Assembly: GCA_050698755.1 (NCBI GenBank) | Contig: JBOHCK010000278.1 | Coordinates: forward strand, 1-8,176 | Source: Palsa-504 sp050698755 | Lineage (GTDB): Bacteria > Actinomycetota > Actinomycetes > Streptosporangiales > Streptosporangiaceae | Reading direction: 5' to 3' | DNA: 8,176 nt | In this document: piece by piece, positions 1-5,050 of the stretch | Position numbering within the stretch: the first letter of the stretch is position 1 | Layout: every line of letters begins with the position of its first letter | Notes under the pieces: generated by a model | What the model saw: only the letters and a program-made list of their open reading frames with translations | The model's database searches: none | What the model was told of the DNA's origin: nothing | Made by a program: the position numbers and the translations under genes

Positions 1-32
1 CGCCCACGGCCACCGGCACCACCACCACCAAA

Positions 33-64
33 GCCCCGCAGCCACCCCGGCTGCGGGGCCTTTT
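33..64 (+). terminator. rho-independent terminator
   Basis: A perfect 11-bp stem (left arm 33-43, right arm 49-59) encloses a 5-nt ACCCC loop, and C plus four T residues follow. This is a canonical intrinsic terminator on the plus strand. No stop codon precedes it in the first 32 bases, so the gene it serves must end left of the window. On the opposite strand the stem is followed by TTT, so it may also act weakly in that direction. Confidence 0.8.
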
Positions 65-154
65 CGCGTCACCACACCGGCATCGCGAATGCCTCCTTCG
101 TCGGCATCTTCAGCGCCCGGCAACACCCGGTGCCGCAACAGGTGTACCCGTTTC

Positions 155-455
155 ATGGCTGACCGCCGTCCCCGCAACCCCGCCCAGCGCATCGACCAGG
201 CCGTGCTCGCCCAGGGCATCCAGGACCGGTACTGGCCAGACGCCGACCTGGCCCAGCTCGCCGGTCACCAGAACCTCACCTGGCGGATCGGCCACCTCCG
301 AGAGGCCGAGACATCCCCGCGGCGGTCCCGCACACGGCCGGAGACGTTGCAAGATGGCGAGCCGCTCCGGCTGCGGCGCCCCGGTCACCGGCCGCGCCGA
401 CGCCATCTACTGCGGGACAAGCTGCCGTGTCCGCGCGCACCGCGCCCGCTCCTAA
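155..455 (+). pseudogene. small Cys-rich protein gene, probably frameshifted
   Basis: An ATG at 155, with AGGTG about 10 nt upstream, opens a frame with strongly GC-rich third positions. It encodes a plausible soluble N-terminus (MADRRPRNPAQRIDQAVLAQ...) with a Trp/Leu-rich stretch up to about 310. Beyond about 330 this frame turns Arg/Pro-rich and runs without a stop through DNA antisense to the recombinase. The protein-like signal instead moves to another frame, which ends at a TAA (453-455) with a Cys-rich tail (CGAPV...YCGTSCRVRAHRAR). The simplest reading is one ~100-residue gene with a terminal zinc finger, broken by a frameshift at about 320-370. The alternative is two overlapping genes. 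I do not recognise the N-terminal part. Its place beside the recombinase suggests it belongs to the mobile element. Confidence 0.4.
354..455 (+). CDS. 33-residue Cys-rich zinc-finger-like peptide
   Basis: This is the intact small reading frame inside the locus above. An ATG at 354 is preceded by GGAG at 340-343 with suitable spacing, and the frame ends at TAA 453-455. The product carries a CG-P-V-x(n)-YC-x3-C-RVRAHRAR pattern (Cys7, Cys20, Cys24). It resembles the C-terminal zinc-finger motif (CxxCGxPV...YCsxxCRxRAHRAR) of many small actinobacterial proteins near mobile elements. The Cys expected three residues before Cys7 is Arg here (CGC rather than TGC), so the fourth zinc ligand may be lost or come from elsewhere. 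It may be translated alone, or be the out-of-frame tail of the 155 gene. The function is unknown; DNA or nucleic-acid binding is only an inference. Confidence 0.4.
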   Translation: MASRSGCGAPVTGRADAIYCGTSCRVRAHRARS

Positions 456-477
456 ACGCACCGGCCGCGCGCCAGCC

Positions 478-1974
478 TTACTCGGCGGCGGGCTGGTTCC
501 AGGTGACCTGGATGGTGGCCGGGTCAAACGCGCGGCGGGCCCCCTTGCCCGGGGAATACAGCGTGACCGACATCAAGGTCTTGATCACCGACCGCTTGCG
601 GCTGATGTCCAGGCCGGCCCACATGGCGGCGGCGTTCTCGGCCGCGACCAGCGGGGCCAGCACGTTCTCCCGCGCCGCGGACTCCAGCTCGGCGCCGATC
701 GCCTCCAGCCGGGCGGTCCCCGCCTCGGTGGCCTTGAGCATCTGCGCCCGGGTGATCCTCCCCAGCGCCCGGTCGCCCGCCATCTCCTCCAGATTGCGGC
801 GGATCGCCGCGGCTTCCTCCCGCAGCGCCGCCACGTCCACCCCGGTGTCCTGCACGGTCACCAGATCGGCCGCGTCCGGGCGGGACAGCCTGGCCACGAC
901 CAGTTTCTCGATGAACTCCTCCACCGGCCCGGCCTGCCGGGCCACGTGCCCCCCGTGGTAGGCCCGGTTGCGGGTGGCCGGGGTGCACCGGTAGATGTGA
1001 TGCCCGGTGTGGGACGGCATGCCGGTGACCACGTTCCCGCACGGGCACAACGCCAGCCCGCCCAGCAGCGTCCGCACCCCGCGTGGCGGCTTGCGGGTCG
1101 GGTCGTCCAGGATGCCCCGCACCGCCCGCCACGTCTCCTCCGGCACCAGCGGCTCCCAGTCACCCTGCCCGACGATCTCCCCATGGTAGGCCGACAGCCC
1201 CGCGATCCGGGGGTTCAGCAAGATCCCCCGGATACTGGTCCGGTTCCACACGCCGGTCCCGCGCTGGGCTCGCTGCGGCGGTGCCAGCCCCAGCGCGGTC
1301 CACTCCCGGCGGATGCCGCTGATCGTCCCGCCGCCCAGCAGCGCCGCGCACGCCTCCGCGACCGCCAGACCTTCGACCGGGTGCGCGGTGACGTGGTCGT
1401 CCTGGTAGCCGAACGGGCGGGGGCAGCCGGTGAACCGCTTGCCGTTGATCGCGGCCTGCTCGAAGGCCAGCTTCTGCCGTTCGGCCTTGCGTTCCTGCTC
1501 GGCCTTGGCCACCGCGATCATGATCCGGGCATGCAACCGCCCCGAGTCGGTGCCCAGGTCGATGCTCCCCTCCACCTCGGCGAACCGCACTCCCGCCTTG
1601 TCGAACCGGGGGATCAGGTATTCCAGGTCCAGCGGCTCGCGGATGAACCTGTCCCACTTGAAGCACAGGACCGCGTCTACCTCGCGGGCGTCGACCAGTC
1701 GCATCGCCTCTTCGTATCCGGGCCGGTACTTCCCCGGCTTGGTGGGGTCCTTCCGCGTGACGCCGATGTCGTTATCCGACAGCCGGTACACCACCGTCCA
1801 TCCTCGTGCGCTGGCCGCGCGTTCCAGCGTGGCCATCTGGTTGGCCACCCCGTGCTCGTCGTGCTTGTCGTCCAGGCTGATTCGGACGTAGATCAGGCAG
1901 CGGACCAGGGTGCGTGTCACGCCATCAGGCGGGCGGCTCTCTTCGGCCAGCCGTATTGCGTCATGAATCGTCAT
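478..1974 (-). CDS. large serine recombinase (site-specific integrase)
   Basis: This is a 498-residue serine integrase/resolvase that would catalyse integration or excision of a mobile element through a 5'-phosphoserine intermediate. The N-terminal catalytic domain (about 23-165) has the nucleophile Ser33 in YVRIS, GVANQ at 42-46 and WDRFIR at 107-112. The long helix (about 150-175, AKAEQERKAERQK) links to a Recombinase domain (about 183-290: GCPRPFGY, ILLNPRIAGLSAYHG). A zinc-ribbon domain (about 300-350) has ligands Cys310, Cys312, Cys330 and probably His343. An Ala/Glu-rich coiled coil (about 380-450) and the usual C-terminal beta segment (WAGLDISRKRSVIKTL...FDP...VTW) complete it. Length and domain order are normal, so it looks intact. 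I chose the ATG at 1974 because a perfect TATAAT ends 7 nt upstream, implying a leaderless transcript. A TTG at 1995 would add seven residues but overlaps that -10 box. The opposite-strand HNH remnant at its 5' end marks the likely integration site. Confidence 0.93.
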   Translation of the reverse strand: MTIHDAIRLAEESRPPDGVTRTLVRCLIYVRISLDDKHDEHGVANQMATLERAASARGWTVVYRLSDNDIGVTRKDPTKPGKYRPGYEEAMRLVDAREVDAVLCFKWDRFIREPLDLEYLIPRFDKAGVRFAEVEGSIDLGTDSGRLHARIMIAVAKAEQERKAERQKLAFEQAAINGKRFTGCPRPFGYQDDHVTAHPVEGLAVAEACAALLGGGTISGIRREWTALGLAPPQRAQRGTGVWNRTSIRGILLNPRIAGLSAYHGEIVGQGDWEPLVPEETWRAVRGILDDPTRKPPRGVRTLLGGLALCPCGNVVTGMPSHTGHHIYRCTPATRNRAYHGGHVARQAGPVEEFIEKLVVARLSRPDAADLVTVQDTGVDVAALREEAAAIRRNLEEMAGDRALGRITRAQMLKATEAGTARLEAIGAELESAARENVLAPLVAAENAAAMWAGLDISRKRSVIKTLMSVTLYSPGKGARRAFDPATIQVTWNQPAAE

Positions 1975-2000
1975 ATGTGTTATTATAACGGACAAGGGCC
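1975..2000. other. inferred attachment-site junction of the integrated element
   Basis: The recombinase start lies immediately left of this stretch. Immediately right of it, on the other strand, begins similarity to the C-terminus of DUF222/HNH endonucleases (GPLCRHHHR...), with nothing recognisable of that protein before about 1990. An integrase gene at the very edge of an element inside a truncated host gene is the usual layout for serine-integrase elements. The exact crossover dinucleotide cannot be read from one end alone. Confidence 0.45.
1982..1987 (-). promoter_or_regulatory. -10 box of the recombinase gene (leaderless)
   Basis: The minus strand reads TATAAT followed by AACACAT and then the ATG at 1974, so transcription would start at or beside the start codon. 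No ribosome binding site fits the ATG, in keeping with a leaderless mRNA. No recognisable -35 hexamer lies 16-18 bp upstream (CCGGCA or similar). The promoter sits at the inferred element/chromosome junction, so excision would change the DNA upstream of it. Confidence 0.6.
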
Positions 2001-2133
2001 GCTATGCCGGCATCATCACCGGTGCAAGCAAAGCCAGGGATGGGAACTCGAACAACCGAGCCCAGGCATCCTGCGATGGAGAACCCCGGCCGGACGCACC
2101 TACACCACTACGCCCACCAGCTACCCGCTCTGA
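1990..2133 (+). pseudogene. C-terminal remnant of a DUF222/HNH endonuclease
   Basis: About 48 codons in one frame end at TGA 2131-2133. The product reads GPLCRHHHRCKQ, then GWELEQPSPGILRWRTPAGR, then TYTTTP and a short tail. This is the characteristic end of actinobacterial DUF222 proteins with an HNH domain: LCRHHH holds the last HNH histidines, and the W-x-TPxGRxYxTxP ending is typical. The HNH Asn and the first His, the whole DUF222 region and any start codon are missing; upstream sequence in this frame is antisense to the recombinase. This is therefore the 3' end of a gene cut by the element. The frame stays open leftward through the recombinase only by chance. Start position approximate. 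Confidence 0.75.
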
Positions 2134-2134
2134 T

Positions 2135-2186
2135 CCCAGATCACTGGGCCGCTGGCTCGGTTTCCTGGCGGAACCCCGAGCCAGCG
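2135..2186 (+). terminator. two tandem hairpins after the HNH stop
   Basis: A small hairpin (CCCAG 2135-2139 / CTGGG 2144-2148, loop ATCA) begins 2 nt after the HNH stop codon. A strong second one follows: CGCTGGCTCGG at 2150-2160 pairs perfectly with 2176-2186. Its inner pairs TTCC/GGAA (2162-2165/2170-2173) close a TGGC tetraloop across a small bulge. Only TTAG follows, so there is no U-tract. Position and stability favour the native transcription terminator of the HNH gene, a common GC-rich, U-poor type in actinobacteria. Confidence 0.6.
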
Positions 2187-2215
2187 TTAGAGACCTGCCC
2201 GCGCCTTACCGCACC

Positions 2216-2282
2216 GCCTCCTCACTCCCTCTGGCCTCCTCACTCCCTCTGGCCTCCTCACTCCCTCTGGCCTCCTCACTCC
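2216..2282. repeat. 18-bp tandem repeat, 3.7 copies
   Basis: The unit GCCTCCTCACTCCCTCTG occurs three times with no mismatches (2216-2233, 2234-2251, 2252-2269). A 13-nt partial fourth copy ends at 2282. The unit is almost entirely pyrimidine on the plus strand. No gene is evident here; the 6-codon period keeps overlapping frames open, which explains spurious long frames on both strands. Confidence 0.95.
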
Positions 2283-2480
2283 GGCCGCTTCGCTCCGGCG
2301 CCCCTTCCTGCCTCCCCGCTCCTGCCTCCATTCGCCCTGCCCCCGCTCCTGCCTCCTGCCTCCTCCCTCCTCCCTCTCTCCATTTCCTTGCCTCGCCGCT
2401 CCGTCCTCCTCCATACCGACCGGCCTCCTCGCTCTCGGCCGCTCCCTGCTCCACCCGCCCCACCCGCCGCTGACCGGGCA
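2283..2480. repeat. pyrimidine-rich low-complexity tract
   Basis: This continues the tandem-repeat block. The plus strand is dominated by C and T (CCTCC, CTCCTGCC, CCTCCCTC patterns), with purines sparse over most of its length. It includes a 16-bp direct repeat, CCCCGCTCCTGCCTCC, at 2314-2329 and 2341-2356. I see no credible coding sequence; frames through it are Pro/Ser/Leu-rich on one strand and Arg/Gly/Glu-rich on the other. It fills most of the 400-bp gap between the HNH remnant and PadR. Confidence 0.75.
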
Positions 2481-2483
2481 CAC

Positions 2484-2526
2484 ACCTATATAGAACATTT
2501 GACAGGTATCGCTGACCTATTTAGAG
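2484..2526. promoter_or_regulatory. direct repeats flanking the -35, candidate PadR operator
   Basis: ACCTATATAGAA (2484-2495) and ACCTATTTAGAG (2515-2526) match at 10 of 12 positions and start 31 bp apart, about three helical turns. The second copy overlaps the -10. The first contains the 8-bp palindrome CTATATAG (2486-2493). Between them lies AGGT...ACCT (2504-2507/2515-2518). Same-face repeats bracketing the promoter of a regulator suggest autoregulation, but the site is inferred only from sequence. Confidence 0.4.
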
Positions 2527-2527
2527 T
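2499..2527 (+). promoter_or_regulatory. promoter of the PadR gene (leaderless)
   Basis: A consensus -35 TTGACA (2499-2504), a 17-bp spacer and a -10 TAGAGT (2522-2527) lie just upstream of the PadR ATG at 2534. With 6 nt between the -10 and the ATG, the transcript should begin at or next to the start codon. No Shine-Dalgarno sequence is present, which agrees. This is among the clearest promoter calls in the window. Confidence 0.75.
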
Positions 2528-2533
2528 TCTCAC

Positions 2534-2860
2534 ATGGCACTACGGTTGACCGTCCAGGTGCAACTCGTCCTGCAGGCGCTGCTCCGCGATCCGACCAAGG
2601 AAATGTACGGGCTGGAGCTTTCCGATGAGACCGGGCTGCAGCCGGGGACCGCCTATCCCATCCTCCTACGGCTGGAACACGAAGGCTGGGTCACCAGCCG
2701 CTGGGAGGACGTCGACCCGCGGGCGGAGAAACGCCCGGCCCGTCGGTACTACCGCCTGACGGCCGGCGGCGCGGTCCAGGTCAGCACCGCCCTCGCGGGG
2801 GCGCGGCGCCCCAAGGGCGCGGCGTTGCGCAGCCTGGCCGAGGGAGGCGGTGTCGCATGA
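2534..2860 (+). CDS. PadR-family transcriptional regulator
   Basis: This is a 108-residue winged-helix DNA-binding protein of the short PadR type. Residues about 8-75 carry the family pattern: an N-terminal helix (VQVQLVLQALL), then YGLELSDETGLQPGTAYPIL as helix-turn-helix with recognition helix, then LEHEGWV. The wing is rich in Trp, Arg and Asp and ends in RPARRYYRLT. A short helical tail (to 108) is all that remains for dimerisation, as usual in this subgroup. PadR proteins commonly repress their own promoter and a linked gene; the ligand is unknown. The ATG at 2534 lies 6 nt after a good -10, so the message is probably leaderless. The stop (2858-2860) is followed by a small membrane-protein gene that probably shares the transcript. 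Confidence 0.92.
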   Translation: MALRLTVQVQLVLQALLRDPTKEMYGLELSDETGLQPGTAYPILLRLEHEGWVTSRWEDVDPRAEKRPARRYYRLTAGGAVQVSTALAGARRPKGAALRSLAEGGGVA

Positions 2861-2903
2861 TGCCCGGTATCGACTCGCCTAAGGAGGCGAGGAGGAAGCA
2901 ACG

Positions 2904-3353
2904 GTGCGCGTCGTCGTGGTCATCGGCGCGTGCGCGGCCACGGCTTCCGCGGCGGTGGACGGGTCACGTTTCAACGCCTGGCACTGGCTGCCGTGGCTCG
3001 TCGGCCTCACCGCCATCATCGTCTTTACCGGCATCGCCATGGCTATCAGCGGCGACTTGCCCTTCGGCGGCGGGAGGGGCAGCGCCCTTCGCGCTTACGG
3101 CCGGGGTGATGACGGGCCCGTCGCCATGGTGTCGTACCGGTGGCGCATGCTGGTCGTGGTGTCGCGGATGATGCCCGGGCCCGCGGGCCGCCGGTGGCTG
3201 GCGGAGGCGGAGAGCCTGCTGTCGGAGATCGCTCCCGCCCGGCGCGGCGCGGCGATCCGCAGTTACGTGCTGTCCGCACCCCGGCTGGTGCTGATGATGT
3301 GGGTCCAAGAGGTCATGCGGCGGATCCGGCCGGGCCCGCGGCGCCCCGGATAA
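2904..3353 (+). CDS. small membrane protein linked to PadR
   Basis: This is a 149-residue protein with a hydrophobic N-terminus (VVVVIGACAATASAA, 3-17) and a clear transmembrane segment at about 28-49 (WLPWLVGLTAIIVF...). A cytoplasmic region follows, with RRWLAEAESLLSEIAPARRG (about 97-116) and SYVLSAPRLVLMMW. The WLAEAES...E..P..RG..RSY...PRL pattern recurs in small proteins next to actinobacterial PadR genes, but I know no biochemical function. The GTG start at 2904 has GGAGG (2891-2895) with 8-nt spacing. A second possible start, an ATG at 2857 overlapping the PadR stop, lies in another frame and encodes a charged 16-residue leader; a one-base frameshift near 2900 would join it to this protein. 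It is likely co-transcribed with PadR. Confidence 0.7.
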   Translation: MRVVVVIGACAATASAAVDGSRFNAWHWLPWLVGLTAIIVFTGIAMAISGDLPFGGGRGSALRAYGRGDDGPVAMVSYRWRMLVVVSRMMPGPAGRRWLAEAESLLSEIAPARRGAAIRSYVLSAPRLVLMMWVQEVMRRIRPGPRRPG

Positions 3354-3372
3354 CAAATCCCATCGCTCACCA

Positions 3373-3388
3373 CCGACGTTTCAGTCGG
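3373..3388 (+). terminator. weak hairpin after the PadR cluster
   Basis: CCGAC (3373-3377) pairs with GTCGG (3384-3388) around a 6-nt loop, 20 nt beyond the membrane-protein stop. The stem is short and has no T-tract, so termination is only possible. The rest of the 166-nt gap to 3520 shows no clear promoter or other element. Confidence 0.25.
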
Positions 3389-3519
3389 CACCGCCCGCCA
3401 GCTACCCGCTCGAAACTCACCACGGGAAATGAGTGGCGCGAGCAGACCGTTGGTCCTTCGGGCGCAACCGCCGCACACCGCGTGCGTGACCAGCATCGCC
3501 CCCGAAGGGTTGGCCTGGG

Positions 3520-4446
3520 TTGACTGGTCCGGAAGGCGGTACCGCCAGCGGCGTGAACTCTGGCCGGGAATGGCTCGCCAGCCTGCCCGCCGAACTCGCC
3601 GCCCAGCGCCGCGTCATGGCCGGGCTCGTGGACTTCTGCGCGGCCACGCCGGTGGTGACGTCCCTGTGGGTCGGCTGTTCACTCGGGCGTGGGGCCGGTG
3701 ACGCGCTGTCGGACATCGACGCCGCGCTGGGCATCGGGGCCAAGCGCGGTCACGCCGGCGCCGAACAGGTGGTCGCGATGGAAGCCGCGGTCACGGCGCT
3801 GCTGCCCAGCCTGGGACCGCTCGTCGACGTCCTGCGGCACCGGGTCGGCCGGGCCGACCAGTTCGCCCGGCGGATCTTCGCCCAGTTCACCGACGGGACG
3901 CAACTCGACCTGGCCGTGATCGCCGAGGCCGAAGTGCGCCGCGGCGACGCCGCCCCGGACTTCGTGGAGCTGTACCGGAGGGCCGGCCCTCCCGCCGGCG
4001 ACCTGACCAACGACGCCCCGTCGGCCAGCGCGGTCACCAGCGAGCAGGTCCGCGAGTGGGCGTTCTTCGGCTGGTGCGCGCTGATCGATGCCGACAAGTA
4101 CCTGCGCCGCGGCTCGCTCTGGGAGGCCCACAACCGGCTGCACGAGACGCGTCACCAGATCTGGGCCCTGTGGGCGGCGGCAACCGGCGCGATCTACCCG
4201 TGGCACGGCCTGTCCCAGGTGCTTGACCACGACCCGGAGCACCTTCCGCCGGGTATCGAGGCGACCGTTGCTGGGCTTGACCGCGCCGAACTCCGCCGCG
4301 CCGCCCAGGCCAGCGCCATGGTCCTCACCCAGGTCAGCGCGGCCGCCGCGCAGCAGTGCCAAGCCGAACTGCCCGAGGCCATGGCCCGCTACGTCACCGA
4401 TGCCCTCAAAGACGGTGAGCGCAGCCAGGCCAGGAGTCACCGTTAG
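3520..4446 (+). CDS. nucleotidyltransferase-fold protein
   Basis: This is a 308-residue protein with the polymerase-beta-type nucleotidyltransferase signature. A glycine/serine motif WVGCSLGRGAGDALSDIDAA (50-69) has Gly52, Ser54 and the metal-binding pair Asp65/Asp67. A third carboxylate, Asp130, sits in QLDLAVI. The C-terminal half (about 175-290) is helical and rich in Trp, His and Leu, like the helical domain of small-molecule nucleotidyltransferases. All catalytic carboxylates are present, so it should be active in transferring a nucleoside monophosphate. Aminoglycoside adenylyltransferases share this fold, but the substrate is unknown here. The TTG at 3520 has GAAGGG (3504-3509) about 10 nt upstream; a GTG at 3553 is the main alternative and keeps all motifs. 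The next gene starts 3 bp after its stop, implying one operon. Confidence 0.8.
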   Translation: MTGPEGGTASGVNSGREWLASLPAELAAQRRVMAGLVDFCAATPVVTSLWVGCSLGRGAGDALSDIDAALGIGAKRGHAGAEQVVAMEAAVTALLPSLGPLVDVLRHRVGRADQFARRIFAQFTDGTQLDLAVIAEAEVRRGDAAPDFVELYRRAGPPAGDLTNDAPSASAVTSEQVREWAFFGWCALIDADKYLRRGSLWEAHNRLHETRHQIWALWAAATGAIYPWHGLSQVLDHDPEHLPPGIEATVAGLDRAELRRAAQASAMVLTQVSAAAAQQCQAELPEAMARYVTDALKDGERSQARSHR

Positions 4447-4449
4447 CGT

Positions 4450-5046
4450 GTGAGGATGACGCCCGCCGACTTGCCGCCCTGGCCGACCGCACCGGTGGCT
4501 TACGGCCCGGTGGTCCTGCGCGAGTTCGAGGTCCGTGACGTCCCGATGGCCATCCAAGCCTCGACGGACCCGTACATACCGCTGATCGGGAGCCTGCCCC
4601 CGAACGCGGGCGAGCAGGAGGCGCACGACTGGGTGGACCGCCAGCGTGGCCGCCTGGCCGAAGGCGCGGGTTTCTCCTTCGCCATCGCCGAGGCGGACAC
4701 CGACCGGGCGGTCGGCGGCATCGGCCTCTGGTTCGCAGGCCTGCGTCAGGGGCGCGCCACGGTCGGCTACTCCATCATCCCGAGCGCCCGCGGCCGGGGC
4801 CTGGCCGCGGCTGCGCTGATCGCGGTGACCGAGTTCGCCTGGACCATCCTCGCCTTGCACCGGATCGAGGCGTACATCGAGCCATGGAACGAGGGTTCGG
4901 TCAGGACGGCGGAGCGGGCCGGGTACGAGCGGGAGGGCTTGCTGCGGAACCACCAGGAAATCGGCGGTCGCCGGCGGGACATGCTGCTCTACGCTACGGT
5001 CCGGAAAACCGTCACGGACCGTCCCGGCCAGCCGAGGCCCGCGTGA
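4450..5046 (+). CDS. GNAT N-acetyltransferase (RimJ/RimL type)
   Basis: This is a 198-residue acetyl-CoA-dependent acetyltransferase. After a ~20-residue leader, strand 1 reads VVLREFEVRD (21-30). Motif A is VGYSIIPSARGRGLAAAAL (about 105-123), with the R-G-R-G-L-A pyrophosphate-binding loop at 114-119. Next comes RIEAYIEPWNEGSVRTAERA (about 138-157), where the Asn precedes the usual motif B helix, then GYEREGLLR and the closing RRDMLLYATV. This is a complete RimJ/RimL-like (Acetyltransf_3) domain. The family acts on ribosomal-protein N-termini, amines or antibiotics; the substrate is not readable. The GTG at 4450 has AGGAG at 4432-4436, 13 nt upstream; an ATG two codons later (4456) is equally possible. 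It lies 3 bp after the nucleotidyltransferase and 4 bp before the oxidoreductase remnant. Confidence 0.88.
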   Translation: MRMTPADLPPWPTAPVAYGPVVLREFEVRDVPMAIQASTDPYIPLIGSLPPNAGEQEAHDWVDRQRGRLAEGAGFSFAIAEADTDRAVGGIGLWFAGLRQGRATVGYSIIPSARGRGLAAAALIAVTEFAWTILALHRIEAYIEPWNEGSVRTAERAGYEREGLLRNHQEIGGRRRDMLLYATVRKTVTDRPGQPRPA

Positions 5047-5050
5047 CGCC

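Noticed and set aside
89..961. Long plus-strand open frame of 290 codons
   Set aside because: Only its first part (from the ATG at 155) looks protein-like. The rest is Arg/Pro/Ser-rich and antisense to the clearly real recombinase.
427..1980. Plus-strand open frame running into the HNH remnant
   Set aside because: Antisense to the recombinase, low-complexity His/Gly/Pro/Arg-rich product; only the part after about 1990 matches a known family.
1975..2190. tRNA gene as the integration target
   Set aside because: No cloverleaf or T-loop signature was seen next to the recombinase; the sequence there is the end of an HNH protein gene.
2216..2282. CRISPR-like array
   Set aside because: The units are directly adjacent with no spacers and are only 18 bp, so this is a simple tandem repeat.
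2004..2549. Pro/Ser/Leu-rich plus-strand frame and Arg/Gly/Glu-rich minus-strand frames over the repeat region
   Set aside because: They arise from the 18-bp repeat and pyrimidine tract, with no recognisable domain or ribosome-binding site.
3429..3701. Possible 90-residue plus-strand gene just before the nucleotidyltransferase
   Set aside because: Overlaps most of the nucleotidyltransferase N-terminus out of frame, and its product becomes Arg/Pro-rich; no recognisable similarity.
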